DNA of 64,000 nt from Pelodera strongyloides (taxonomy: Eukaryota; Nematoda; Chromadorea; Rhabditida; Rhabditidae): contig JAANDG010000401.1 in assembly GCA_036852015.1 (NCBI GenBank), positions 62,001-126,000 on the forward strand, written 5' to 3'. How positions within the stretch are numbered: position 1 is the first letter of the stretch; each line of letters opens with the position of its first letter. Both the position numbers and the translations under genes were made by a program. Below the pieces are notes generated by a model, which did not search any database, had not been told where the DNA came from, and was given only the letters and a program-made list of their open reading frames with translations. Below, piece by piece: positions 53,127 to 64,000 of the stretch.

Positions 53127-53637
53127 ATCATTGTTGTAATGGAAGACGGATTCAAGATAATTAGCCAAGAATGAAAGTAGATAATGAGAGTATTGTTGGA
53201 GTATGGGAACGTTATATGCCATGACAAAGGGCCCCAAAGCATTTTGTATGTTTGTAGTAGGAGTGGGCCCAAAATCGATGAAAAACGTATAAGAAAGCAG
53301 GGCACCTTTCACCTCTAATACGCTACCCCATGCGCACCTTGATTTGTAGTTGTATATTTCAATAGTAACCAGTAATGTAGTGCTTATGTGCTTAATTTCT
53401 CATAAAGCCTTTTGTAAGGACAAATTGAGAAACGGTGAGCGATAATGAAAATACAGCTAGCTAATAAGAGAGTACTGTTGGACTTCAGTTGTGCATTGGT
53501 ATCTTCCAGAAACTGACATCTTAGTACAATAGTTGTTTCCCCTCCATGCTGCTGAGTATATTTACCTCACCTTTGATACAACAGATAAGATACAAACATA
53601 AGAAACTTAAGTTAACCTCAATCACAACATCTTCCTC

Positions 53638-53682
<45 letters not shown>

Positions 53683-53902
53683 TCTCTTTCTCTCCCTCCC
53701 TCCCTCCCTCCCTCCCATTGTTTCTTGTTTCCCCACTCTCCTTTTCCGTCCGCCAACTGAATTCCCCTTAGTGGTGGGTGTTGATTGTGCATGAGTTTCC
53801 TAATACGGTCATCGAGAACTCTTCTCATTCGACAAGTCAATAGACACCTCATTTCGAGTACTGTAGGTGTATGCCGAGCTGTTTGGAAGATGTCTGAGCA
53901 TG

Positions 53903-53954
<52 letters not shown>

Positions 53955-54277
53955 CCCTCTTTCTCTACACTATTGCAGTATTTGCCGCCACTTAGGGACT
54001 CATGCACCAGCCATGGCCCATCTCTGAGGAGTTGCGGCAGAGTGGAAAGAGAGAGAGAGAGAGAGAGAGAGCGGAAGAGAGAGAGAGAGAGAGACTAAGA
54101 CAGAATCAGAAATTAGAGAGTGAGTATGTTGTTTGCCCACCGCCTTCGTGCCACCTGTATGATGAGATGCTAAATAGAATAGGGACGATCGTTGGCAGTC
54201 TAAGATGTCCATTCAATACCGTATTTGGAAGACATACTAACAAATAGTGGAGTCACCATATTTGGTGTCCATGATCA

Positions 54278-54318
<41 letters not shown>

Positions 54319-54733
54319 GAGAAGAGAAAGAGAAGAGAAATGGGGGACAAATATTATTCTTACTTTTTCAACACCTATTATGATGTTCTCCGAGAAATGC
54401 GAATAACCTAATGAGGGGGCGTCTACACAGTATATTTAATTCTATACTGTGTCCATTGAACGGGGGTATGGTTGATTCACCGGATTACTCAGCACTGAGT
54501 AGCTAGCGATATTGAATATTGACTGTATTATAATAATGCGTGCGCCTTCGAAAAACCTCATCAGCAAACCCATTGTTGCCTTTTGTACGTGAGCTATTCG
54601 TGTGTCTCGCTTGTAATGATTGGTAAAAATATAAGAAATATCATATTTAAGAATTTGCTTTTATGCAAGGGAAGTTGGATTCAAGGAAATATGGACAGTA
54701 TTATTATTGATAAGTGTTGGAGGAAAGAAACTA

Positions 54734-54864
54734 GAGGCCATATTCACCACTCAATTCCCCACGGGAAATTCCCCGCCTTTTTCTCTGCGTGTCGCACATT
54801 AGAATGCTATTTTCTGTCCCCGGGGAATATTTCCCCAAAGGAAACGGAGTGATGAATATAGCCT
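54734..54864. mobile_element. GAGGCCATATTCACC foldback element, copy 4
   Basis: Left GAGGCCATATTCACCACT; right end slightly degenerate (GATGAATATAGCCTTAG). One strand is open across the element. Confidence 0.75.
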
Positions 54865-55244
54865 TAGAATCATCGAATCCCCTACCCATTGCTAAAGAGT
54901 TTTGTCCTAATGTAAAATTCGCGTTTGTAGTAGATTTTTTAATACTAATATTATCCTAAGCTGAATCATGCCCGTGTCAATTATAAGGGCTATATTGATG
55001 CGCCTATAACTGTCACCTAGCCAAGTATCAATGATGACAATATTATACCAACCTGCCAATATACAGTCAATACAGTAAGTTACTACTGACAAGAAGGCAA
55101 ATATGGAACACGCGCGTAAACAAAAACAAACAATTGGGCACAATAAGAGGATGAGCAAAGTGTCCCCATCTTTAACTATTGAGGTCACTTGCCACCTGAA
55201 AGGGTCAGACCCATGGGAAATTTAGAAGTTGCATATTCTTAGTT

Positions 55245-55287
55245 GACCACGATGCTTTCAGGAACCGGCTGGTATTCCGCTTTAAGT
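55245..55287. mobile_element. Right-end fragment of a TTAA-type foldback element
   Basis: GACCACGATGCTTTCAGGAA then CCGGCTGGTATTCCGCTTTAA; the rest is absent. Confidence 0.6.
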
Positions 55288-55299
55288 GCAGAAGTGCAC

Positions 55300-55550
55300 G
55301 GTATATATATATATATATATATATATATCACAACTCTTTATTCACACATACAATCAATCGGATACAACATCAATCAAGTACAAAGCGCAGTAGGTTTATA
55401 GCGTCGTGCTTCTTCAATCCGCGGGGGAATGCGTTTAGGGGAGATTTTCTTCAGATAATGTCGATCCTTGATCTTTGCAAGGAGGTCTCTGGTCATTGTC
55501 CCATGCATGAGCAGTCTACAACGTTTTGCCTACGAACTATGGACACTGTT
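55300..55550 (-). repeat. Retroelement 3' end with (TA)n tail
   Basis: Read on minus the sequence ends TGTATGTGTGAATAAAGAGT followed by an AT run of about 27 bp. The tail GATTGTATGT.TGAATAAAG is shared with the SINE at 5327-5679. The body has no ORF I can support. Confidence 0.5.
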
Positions 55551-57031
55551 AGGTTTGAATTAATTACGTTAGCTAAGAATGCTTCTGACTATAAATAATT
55601 ACGAAAAATGGAGATTGAGCTTGGGCTTGATCGGTCGGCTAGGGAACTTGTCACTCTTGCCACTTATATATATTATGAATACCTTGAGCATAGTATAGTA
55701 TAGTAAACTGTAAGTATCTCTAAGGTGTCAACTGAACTTCTGTTCCGTTTTGTTGGTACATACATGTATATATACGCAACAGCTAGCAAGTCAAGTCATA
55801 CAAGCTGTCAAAATCCATAAATCAAAAAAAAATAAGCTGAAAATACACATCACTTTCACATCAACTCTCTTTACCACCCACTGCGCGAGATCCTGCTTCT
55901 CACACCAGTATTGGCACATTAACTCAGGTCCTTGTCACTGTCAATGTGGTAATAACCAAGTGTACATCAGCCTCTTGACTACCAACTAGAGGCCTGCCAA
56001 GTGGGCAATAGTGCCAGGCAATTGCCTCACACCAACACATATCATTACATCATTAGAACATTAGATGGGCAGATGCATATACAAGAGTACCCCGTTCAGG
56101 ATACGCTCGCGCACTTAATTGAATGCAAATATACACACAGGTGCATGTAGAGTGCGATTGGCAGAAGCTTAGAAGGTAGGGGGAGAGACTGGTAGTGTTG
56201 CAAGGGAAGATAGCTTTAAAGCGGTATGGTGCCTGGTTTTGAAACTCATTGGGGTCTTCGAAGGAAACATTCAGTACATGTCGGGTGTTTTTGTTATGAT
56301 AGCTGATAGCTTGTCGGTCAGGCCCTGTTTTGTAAATGATAGTGCTTTTGTTTACATATTCAGAATGTTGTTTCATAGTCTTTTACGTCTATTGATAATT
56401 GATTGCTATAATAAGTTATGATTCCTTAATTTAGATCAAGCAAAATCGTGTAAGACGTGAAGTTACGTATTGGAATGTAGTGTTTATGGTTTGATGTTTA
56501 TATTATTTATATTATAGTTTATTTTCGCTTCAGACTATACATAATACGAAGTAGGCAACCATGCCTCGTTATATATTCAAATGCACCCGTAGATAAGGTG
56601 TGGACTGATAGCTTTCCAAAAGGAACCGTGATAAGAACTTTTGAAAAAAGCCCTTTTAGCATGTTCTGGTTCTGATTTTTTCTTAGCCTGAGATTGCATC
56701 AAGTAGGAATTCATTTCTGGGTTGTCTCTTTTTATTCCCGAATAAAAACCTATATTATATCAACTTAGTTTCTAAATGTAGTTTAGTTTAGAAAACTTTC
56801 TAACATGTTATGTTTTCCTTTAATAATATGAATTTGTGCGTGTCCGTGGCGTAACATATAACACAGAGTGTATAAATTTTAGGAGCGCAAGGCATGGCGG
56901 CACATAGTTTGTCGTACAGTTCGCACCGACTCGATTTATTTTTTATTTTTTTTTCAACTTTTTATTTTTTGATGATTACAAACGATATATCATGATTCAT
57001 TTGATTAATTTGGCAGTGAGGCAGAAAGGAA

Positions 57032-57070
<39 letters not shown>

Positions 57071-57078
57071 GACTATAA

Positions 57079-57112
<34 letters not shown>

Positions 57113-57533
57113 GAATGAGAGAGAGAGAGATAAAACAGTTTTCGGACAGTTCTCCCGCGGGGCGACTGCAGTCCTATTGATTCTATCTGCTCCTCTAGAA
57201 TATACACAAACTCTCGTCGTCAGTTCATCAAAAATCAGCTGTTTTAGCGGGTACATTCGGGTCAGTTTAGTGCATTTTCGTCCACTTTCCAAGATTTTTA
57301 CGTCATTTATTTGTTACTTAAAAATTAATTTACAAATCTGACATCAAGTAGAGGTACGCTAAATCATTTGTGTATTTTCCTTTCGGATGCTGCATGTAAT
57401 TTTTTGCATATCAATACTCTCCTTTACACTTTTCCTTATATTACTATTACTTTATTTACTTCTTTTTTAATTGTATGTATCTTTTTCCCACCAAGCTCTT
57501 CGGTGGGCAAGTAGGCATGCTGCATTGCATTTA

Positions 57534-57971
57534 AAGGATCGCAGTCACTTCAAAATCGTCGTTTTTCTTCGAGTTTACTTGTATTTAGTAAAGAATAGAG
57601 ACAAATACTTTACCAAAACCGAATAATTTGAATTCCAACTCAGGGAGTGAACAAGTAGAAAAGTAGTTCCACTTAACTACCGCAGGATCATGAAACGTGT
57701 TCATACAGCTCATTCCCGATCGGCAGTATGCAAATTATTTCGGCAAATATCTGCATATTATATCTTTACATATATTGCAAGGGTCTACATGCATATGACT
57801 ACACGTTTCATGATCCTGCGGTAGTTAAGTGGAACTACTTTTCTACTTGTTCACTCCCTGAGTTGGAATTCAAATTATTCGGTTTTGGTAAAGTATTTGT
57901 CTTTATTCTTTACTAAATTCAAGTAAACTCGAAGCAAAATGATGATTTTGAAGTGACTGCGATCCTTTAAC
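57534..57971. mobile_element. Large foldback element with about 165-bp arms
   Basis: AAAGGATCGCAGTCACTTCA at the left and GACTGCGATCCTTT at the right. Arms pair almost without gaps through GGAATTCAAATTATTCGG and GATCCTGCGGTAGTTAAGTG up to ATGAAACGTGT, leaving a loop of roughly 100 bp. TTTA/TTTAA flanks suggest a TA or TAA target. Confidence 0.9.
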
Positions 57972-58273
57972 CATCATAAAACTTTTGTATTCTTTATACT
58001 TTTGGATTTTTCCTTTGGACCATGCCTTTTTTTCAGTCACTGTGTATCGGTTTGTATTACTGTTTCCACTTTTTTATATTCTGTACTGCCTACCGTATTT
58101 TTTATGGGGTTTCGATGTATGATGTATTCGTTTTTTTTTTCTCTCAAATCTACAGTATTTTGGACCTAAATGTAAATATTTAATATGGAATTAGATAAAA
58201 TATTCTTGTGTTTTTCCAAAATACTGTAGATTTTTTTGGAATACATTGAAACCTCATTACACTTCCTTTCAGT

Positions 58274-58385
58274 ATGGATACCCGCGACCCGGTGCTCAGG
58301 TTTATACCCTCCACGTATAGGTCTTCGGTGGTTTTGGCCGCTGGCCTAATGTGCATGTTATCTTACGGTGTCGTCTATTCTTTTG
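58274..58385 (+). CDS. First exon of a probable major-facilitator transporter
   Basis: ATG at 58274 follows an acceptor TTTCAG ending at 58272, one base before the start, strongly suggesting trans-splicing. The exon encodes 37 residues, MDTRDPVLRFIPSTYRSSVV then LAAGLMCMLSYGVVYSFG, and ends at a good donor (GTAAGC, 58386). The second part is the first transmembrane helix; SYGVVYSFG is typical of helix 1 in MFS transporters of the monocarboxylate/oxalate-formate type. Remaining exons are not recognised and are probably beyond the window, because a LINE fills the next 3.7 kb. A TTAA-type foldback element lies 21 bp after the donor. Confidence 0.55.
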
Positions 58386-58406
58386 GTAAGCGACCGTTAT
58401 AAAAGT

Positions 58407-58586
58407 TTAAAGCGGTATAACAGCCAGCTTTCGAAATGTATGCAGTACGCTGGACGTTGCATTCACATGTAGCGTGCAAATAACTGCGCGATTTTTTATT
58501 CAAATCGTATGATTTGCATACATATGGAAATGCAGTTGTTGAGACTGAGACATGCGTTTCAAAAACCGGCTTTTTTATCGCTTTAA
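58407..58586. mobile_element. TTAA-type foldback element after the transporter exon
   Basis: TTTAAAGCGGTATAACAGCC to CAAAAACCGGC..TATCGCTTTAAG; diverged copy. Confidence 0.65.
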
Positions 58587-58614
58587 GATATTTTAAAACA
58601 TGCTTTAAATTAGT

Positions 58615-59418
58615 ATGTATGATATTTTTTTTGCACCTACTGAGCGGCTGCTTCTATCAATGTCATCCACAGCAATGGATATCTCAGACCTTTCTTCAGG
58701 TGAGCTTACGAACTCTGATTATGAGCAAATCATTAAATGCTCACACAATGAATTCTCGGCTGTTCTTTCCAAATTGCAATCACCCGATGCTTCCTTGACC
58801 ATTTGCGGAGAAGAGTTAAACATTCTTCGGAAGGCCGTTTTTGGTCTTCATACATTTGCTGTAGAAACCCTACAGGGTAAGAGCGCTGTTCTCCTACAAG
58901 TGGTCAAGGAAGAGAAAAGACTTCGGTCAGCGGTGTTCTCTATGAAAGTTGAAGGCGATCACTCTGTGCAGGGAAACCTGTCGCCTGAGGAGTCGGCTAC
59001 TAGAGCTTTAGATGCCGAAATTAAAGAAGAGATGAAAATTCGTTCCATTCTCAGTTTTTTGAAGGTGAAGGGAAAGCCCACTAACATTTACAGGATGTCT
59101 CCGCATTTAGTGAAAGTTGAGTTGCCTTCTCGGGGAGCGTTAATGGCTCTTCTGGCAAGGAGAAAGTTGCTCAAAAACAGTGCGTATAAGAATGTATTTG
59201 TGAGGGAGTCTTTGACCAGGGAAGACCGTGAACGGGATCGGGAGCTTCGGAGACGGCGCGCGTATTGTGAGGAAGCGGCACCTGGGCAGTGGGTTCTGTA
59301 CAAGAACACCCTCCGGTTGCGCTCCGATATCAATACCGACCGAACTGCCGAGGCTCCTGCTCCACCCGACGGTTGGCTTGGCTCCGGTGCTACTCCAGCT
59401 AAGCGCATAAAAAACTAA
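58615..59418 (+). CDS. LINE ORF1 nucleocapsid-like protein
   Basis: Open for 267 codons; a likely internal start is MSSTAMDISDLSSGELTN at about 58660. It is rich in charged residues and predicted helical in its middle (VVKEEKRLRSAVFSMK). The C-terminal half (RMSPHLVKVELPSRGALMAL, LKNSAYKNVFVRESLTREDR, then ERDRELRRRR) resembles the conserved RNA-binding block of nematode and arthropod LINE ORF1 proteins, where S/P..VKV.L precedes a F(V/I)RESLT..ER motif. It probably coats element RNA. It ends 51 bp before the endonuclease frame and shows no damage. Confidence 0.65.
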   Translation: MYDIFFAPTERLLLSMSSTAMDISDLSSGELTNSDYEQIIKCSHNEFSAVLSKLQSPDASLTICGEELNILRKAVFGLHTFAVETLQGKSAVLLQVVKEEKRLRSAVFSMKVEGDHSVQGNLSPEESATRALDAEIKEEMKIRSILSFLKVKGKPTNIYRMSPHLVKVELPSRGALMALLARRKLLKNSAYKNVFVRESLTREDRERDRELRRRRAYCEEAAPGQWVLYKNTLRLRSDINTDRTAEAPAPPDGWLGSGATPAKRIKN

Positions 59419-59468
59419 GTCGAGCGCAACCTATAGAGACGACTATCAAGGCTTATTACGTTAATGCT

Positions 59469-60350
59469 ATGAGTATTTTTAAAAGGGTTAATGAACTTCA
59501 TGCTTTAATTGTGCAAGAAAATTTTGATATTGTTTTGATATGCGAATCATGGTTAAAGGATCATGTCCCTAGTGGAATGATAATAGCAAATCTTCCGTAT
59601 CATTTAATTAGAGAGGATAGAAAGGGTAAAAAAGGAGGAGGGTGTTGTATTTTAATTAAGAAAAGCTTACTTTGGAAACGGGTTGGGGCTAAAGCTACCA
59701 ATAATTTTGATTATTTGTGTGTAGAGTTAGAAAATGTGCTTTCTGCTGCAAAATTACGTTTTGTTATTGCCTATCGTGCTCCTTCCTGTAATTGTAATTC
59801 AGTGGATGATATGCAGTTTTATGATGCTATCGCATCCTTTTTGTCTGATGGGGTACCATCGATATTAGTTGGAGATTTCAATGTTAACACTGTGTTAACC
59901 AATGGCACTTTTTTTAATAAGTATGGCAAGCAATTCATCAATTTCGTAGGTGCTCTGGACCTCTTTTCGCATATTAACCAGCCAACACGTAAGGCAAATC
60001 AACTTGACTATCTCTTGAGTACAAATCCATGTTTAATAACTGAATCTAATATCACTGCTCCTTTAGCAGACCATCATTCCATTACATTTCGTTGTCTTTT
60101 TCCGCAACCTGAGCAACTGTCTATTATGGTTCGCAACTTCAGACATGCAAATTGGGATAATATCTTTCGTAGTCTAAATATCGACTGGGTTTCCGGTCTA
60201 TGTCCGTATAACGATTTGAATGATCTCTATGCAAATTTTTGCTCCATCGTAACCTCAGTAATTGATCAACATGTTCCATACTCTAGAGTACAACTGAGAA
60301 TCGAGCAGTATCCAATTCATATACAAAGGCTCATCCACCATAAAAAATAG
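59469..60350 (+). pseudogene. LINE ORF2 endonuclease domain, truncated by frameshift
   Basis: Contains the APE-type endonuclease set: VLICESWLKDH (about residue 25), SILVGDFNVNTV (about 135), QLDYLLSTN and PLADHHSITF near 200. The frame stops at 60350; similarity to ORF2 linker sequence continues in other frames at 60480-60779 (KATLLSKQFLSVFT). Together with the next entry this is one broken ORF2. Confidence 0.8.
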
Positions 60351-60850
60351 ATTATTTCGTAGTTATGTTATTGATCCAACGGCACACTCTAATATTGAAT
60401 TAGTTCGCATTTCGGCTATTTTACAAAAACACATAAAAAATTTCTCGCTTGTAATGAACGTAAAAATTTTGGTAAAATTTTGGAAAAAAAATTTTACAAT
60501 TATATTAACTCACGCATTCGAAGCAAGGAATCTATGGCTGCAGTTTTTAATCATGATACTCAATCAATGGTATATGACAAAAAAGAAAAAGCCACTTTAC
60601 TTTCTAAGCAATTCCTCTCTGTTTTCACGCACGACAACGGGATTTTACCCACTGTACCAATACCCAATAAGAGATTTCAACGCTATATTATGGGAACCAT
60701 TTTACCATTTGATGTAGAAAAAAACTTAGTAAATTCAAGTTTTCTGTATCTAATACTTCGGATAAGATTCCACAAATAGTTCTCAAACGATGTCGCCAAC
60801 AGCTAGCAGAGCCCTTATCATACATCTTTAATCTTTCCATTGAGCATGGT

Positions 60851-62278
60851 GTGGTACCGAATATTTGGAAACAAGGGCTCGTTACTCCTATACCAAAAAA
60901 GAAAAATCCTATTTTACCTGTTGACTATAGACCAATCACTATCTTGCCTTCTGCAAGTAAATGCATTGAAAAGTTTGTATTGAGGGAACTACAAAAGTGG
61001 ATTACTAAGCTTAACATCATGCCATCTGAACAGTACGGTTTTGTAAAGGGTAGAAGCATTGATCTCCAGTTAATAGAGTGTCAGCATATGTATGCAAAAC
61101 AGATAGATGATGGTGGTTTTGTAGATGTGATATATATCGATTTGGCGAAAGCGTTTGATTCTGTTAGTCACGAGAAATTGGTATACAAACTAAGCTCACT
61201 AGGGTTACCTAACCAACTAGTTAACTGGATAAAGTCTTACCTAAAGGATAGGTCGTTTCGTGTGAAAATTGATGATGTGCTTTCTGATGAATTTCCTGCT
61301 TCTTCGGGTGTCCCGCAAGGGGGAGTCATTAGTCCGACTTTATTTATTTTATATCTTTCCGATCTGCCCAGATATTTAACCTGTTGTCCTAATGTCAAAA
61401 TATCAATCTTTGCTGATGACGTCAAGTTATTACTTAAATATTCCACTTCCTCTCAGAATTTGGTAGATGAACTAGATATGTGTTTACGAAAATTAGAAGA
61501 TTATTGTAATGAATGGCAACTAAAAATTGCGCCTCTCAAATGCGCCGCTTTACACATTGGCAGGAATAATCCACGCAATTTTTACTCTATCCAAGGACAA
61601 CTAGTCCAATCGAAAAATACTGCGCGTGATTTGGGTGTTATTTTTGATGAATCTTTGTCCTTCTCTAACCACATTTCCAATATTACCACCAAAGCTCTCC
61701 GTTGTTTCTATGGTATAAATAGTACTCTTCAACTCAGAGATCCTCGCCTTCTCATAAAAGCCTATAAAGTTTGGGTTCTTCCTATACTTGAATTTGCCTC
61801 ATGTGTTTGGAATCCTTACTTATCAACTCATATAAAAGAACTGGAGGATGTGCAAGCGACAATCACGTGGATAATATTCAAAAAATGTGCGAGACCAGGT
61901 ATTATTATTCCCAGATACGCTGAGCGTCTTAAGATATTGGGCCTAATAAGCCTTCAAGAACGCCGTATTCAAAAAGATCTTGTTACTTCCTTTAAAATCT
62001 TAAAACGAGAGGTGAATATAGATAGTGGTAAATACTATATTTGGAGACCAATGAGTAGATCCAGTTATTTCAATCTCAACATAGAATTCAGCCGCAAAAA
62101 CGTCAAATTTCACTCTTTCTTTATCAGAACGGCTAGATGGCTTTCGTGTATACATTTTCCACAAGAAGCTTTAGTATCAGAAAATTCTCAAGTTTTTAAA
62201 AACAAGCTAAAATCAATTGACATCCTCGATATTCTCAGGATGGAAAAAGTGGAAAACATTATCTCAGTTAATCGTTGA
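60851..62278 (+). pseudogene. LINE ORF2 reverse transcriptase domain
   Basis: Open for 475 codons: TPIPKKKNPILPVDYRPIT, YGFVKGRSIDLQL, VIYIDLAKAFDSVSHEKLV, SGVPQGGVISPTLFILYLSD and catalytic SIFADDVKLLL, followed by the thumb and C-terminal region (KAYKVWVLPILEFASCVWNP; SLQERRIQKDLVTSFKILK). The reverse transcriptase core is intact but separated from its endonuclease by frameshifts, so this copy is presumably inactive. Confidence 0.85.
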
Positions 62279-63798
62279 TTACTTTAGAATACGCTCAACA
62301 TCAAAGTAGTGGAAGTTACAGATGAAGACACCACGACGGCGATAAGGATAAATATAAGCATATTTTCTTTCTTCTGCTCTCTTTCTTTTGTTTCTTTTGA
62401 TTTTTTGTCAACTCTTGAAGTTGAGATGCGGGTTCGGTACAATACGGTACAACAACGAATGCTCTTAATTCTGAATATTCATAAGAAAATGGTTTCACAC
62501 AAGCAATTAACCTTACTCTAAATACTCAAACTAGTTTAGCTATGTAGCGCATGCAGACTCCTGCGGGCGGAGGGCGGTTCTGATGCTAGGTCCCAATTTT
62601 CGTTGTGTTATGGCCCTGAGCTATCTTGACATTGTTCAGCTATAGTATACTGTTGTATTTTGGAGTGTGGCACGTTTAGGATTGCTGATATCGTGTGCAC
62701 GTAGTTTTGTGTTGAGGTAACGTGGCTAAACTAGTCTAAAACTACAAAATTGTTAGCTGCTTGTGTGAATACAGTTTCTTTGCTGATATGTCAGTTATAA
62801 CTACTCTCTGTGGAATTTCTTTCTTATCTTTGGTGATATATATATACATATATAATGCTATGCATTTTTTCGTCCTATCTTTGATTTACTACTTTGAATT
62901 TTAAAATCATTGAATTCTTTCATCGTCTCTTTTGGCGTTGCGCTCTTTCTAAGAGTCTAATAAACATTTAAACATTTAATAAACCTGTTATGAGATATCG
63001 AAAAAAAACGGTGGAGTTATTGTTATTCTTTGTGTTTCAATACTTATAACAGTTGGATATATTTAACATGATGTTACTTCATATTAGCTATTTGTCAGGT
63101 ACTGTAATTACAATTACATTGTCCTTACACATAGCACATACGCCTAATTGTATTTTGGTGCATAACGATATACCTGAATTTCTAATGGGAAGCTCGGCCC
63201 GCTGGCAGTAAACAGACCATAAAACGGACGAAATTGCCATGTCGCAAACGCGGGAAATTAAATAGAGCGTCCGCATACGGTAGATTTATAGATATTTAGA
63301 ATGCAACATCAACAGATAGATAGGCAAATTAGTAGCATTACCTAGGGGACCACAGTTTATGAGGAAATGTTGCGAACTTGGGGGAGTGATATATTTTCCT
63401 TATTTGAAATTTCACTCTTCGCGCAAGGATGGCGAACTCCCCGCACACATTGTTGACCCGTTTTTCGCAGTCACTGGCGTTTCCTCAGTGTAGCGCTGAG
63501 TAATCTAATTATATAAAGTTGGGAGCTTTGTTTGCTTGATTGATTGTCAAAAAGTAGGAGTGGTAATGTGCGTTACGCTCAAAAAGTAGGAGTGGTTCAG
63601 TAGTTCATGTTCCCATGCACTGAGCCATCTCACAACCCGAGCGCTCGTCTCACAAACGGTGAAAAAATGCTGCATATACACTGAGAGCCGAATGAGTTGC
63701 GCGCCGCACCATTTCGGGAAACAAAATGCGCGCCGCAAAGGAATGGGAAACAAAATGCGCGCGGAATAGAAATGGCGCGCAAAGTGTTTCCCGAAAAG

Positions 63799-63872
63799 GT
63801 GCGGAAACGGTGCGGAAATGGTGCGGGGCGCAACTTGCGCCCCGCACCATTTCCGCACCGTTTCGGCAACGT
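63799..63872. repeat. GC-rich hairpin with GTGCGGAAA units
   Basis: GTGCGGAAACGGTGCGGAAA, then TGGTGCGGGGCGCAA, is complementary to TTGCGCCCCGCACCA, then TTTCCGCACCGTTTC, with a 1-2 base loop. The arms contain repeated GGTGCGGAAA.GG units. Confidence 0.85.
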
Positions 63873-63948
63873 TTTTGAAAGCGCTCGGAGGATCTGCCGT
63901 AACTACATTTGATGTAACTATCTTTTTCCGCAAGCACACGTCTCACAT

Positions 63949-64000
63949 GTGTGGTTTGGCCGAGTGGTCTAGGGCGCTGTTTAGAGAAAGTATCTAACAA
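63949..64000 (+). other. Leu/Ser-type tRNA-like sequence, cut by the window edge
   Basis: GTGTGGTTTGGCCGAGTGGT has the acceptor/box A layout of class II (Leu or Ser) tRNAs, continuing CTAGGGCGCTG. The following GTTTAGAGAAAGTATCTAAC forms a stem but does not give a normal 7-base anticodon loop. The 3' half is outside the window, so a gene and a pseudogene or SINE cannot be told apart. Confidence 0.4.

Larger units (their letters stand above)
50557..58273. other. Large intergenic region, repeat-rich
   Basis: I find no supportable gene in this 7.7 kb. It separates the divergent starts of the EGL-43-like gene and the transporter. It holds the repeats listed separately, a G run (51952-51962), GA/CT microsatellites (53641-53680, 53904-53950, 54048-54095, 54284-54318, 57038-57133), an AT run (55301-55328), and a GCGGTATGGTGCCTGG terminus at about 56219 without a clear partner. 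Regulatory elements of the EGL-43-like gene may lie here but none is recognisable. Confidence 0.5.
58600..62290 (+). mobile_element. Second LINE (CR1/jockey-like), frameshifted
   Basis: ORF1 (to 59418), endonuclease (59469-60350) and reverse transcriptase (60851-62278) follow in the correct order and spacing for one non-LTR element, in the sense orientation of the flanking transporter exon. ORF2 is broken between 60350 and 60851, where the frame changes at least twice. The ends are not precisely visible. Confidence 0.85.
62291..64000. other. Region right of the second LINE
   Basis: No gene is supported. It presumably belongs to intron 1 of the transporter or to intergenic DNA. It contains a short AT repeat (about 62840), a direct repeat CAAAAAGTAGGAGTGGT (63548 and 63581), the GC-rich hairpin at 63799-63872 and a tRNA-like start at the edge. 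Confidence 0.5.

Noticed and set aside
63547..64000. Minus-strand ORFs of 116 and 130 codons at the right edge
   Set aside because: They translate the GC-rich hairpin repeat (GNGAGRKLR, HFRTVSAPF units) and have no recognisable domain.

Overview
This window is nuclear DNA of a nematode. Coding regions are cut into many short exons with GT..AG introns. Nearly every gene start has a 3' splice acceptor (U-rich, ending AG) a few bases upstream with no matching local exon, as expected for spliced-leader trans-splicing. Short GCCTAA/TTAGGC runs, the nematode telomere unit, occur inside the window. The ATP synthase subunit f gene is closest to what I remember of nematode proteins. I cannot name a genus.

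Layout. 1-2540: internally deleted BEL/Pao retrotransposon lying antisense in an intron of a CstF-77 gene whose first two exons are at 2612-2973 (minus strand; it runs off the left edge). 3201-4803: ribosomal protein L26 (minus). 5956-14067: CstF-50 (plus, 12 exons), with an intact CR1/jockey-type LINE inserted antisense in intron 1. 15469-19384: an unrecognised single-pass membrane protein gene (minus). 20163-29637: GPI ethanolamine phosphate transferase 2, PIG-G (plus, about 20 exons). 30603-34484: mitochondrial ATP synthase subunit f (plus). 35685-38229: thymidylate kinase (plus). 40227-50556: an EGL-43/EVI1-type zinc-finger transcription factor (minus, 14 exons). 58274-58385: first exon of a probable major-facilitator transporter (plus), with a second, frameshifted LINE at about 58600-62290 behind it. 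The last base pairs hold the start of a Leu/Ser-type tRNA-like sequence.

Most of the remaining DNA is repeats. I recognise at least five foldback (MITE-like) families: a TTAA-flanked family with termini AGCGAAATACCGGCCGG (about 14 copies); a related GCGGTAT..CACGTG group; a GAGGCCATATTCACCACT family (4 copies, one in frame inside a PIG-G exon); a PIF/Harbinger-like GGGCGCGTTCGG family with T(T/A)A flanks; and several unique long palindromes. There are also tRNA-headed SINEs, retroelement 3' tails and many GA/CT microsatellites.

Functionally the genes are mainly housekeeping: two subunits of one mRNA 3'-end cleavage factor (CstF-77 and CstF-50), a ribosomal protein, GPI-anchor synthesis, respiration and dTTP supply, plus one developmental regulator. 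Exon boundaries below were set by hand from splice signals, preserved phase and protein similarity recalled from memory; no search was run. The most noteworthy observations are three short tandem duplications that each copy a splice junction, foldback elements repeatedly sitting within about 20 bp of splice sites, the exonised MITE, and the unrecognised membrane protein with tandem acidic FF motifs.
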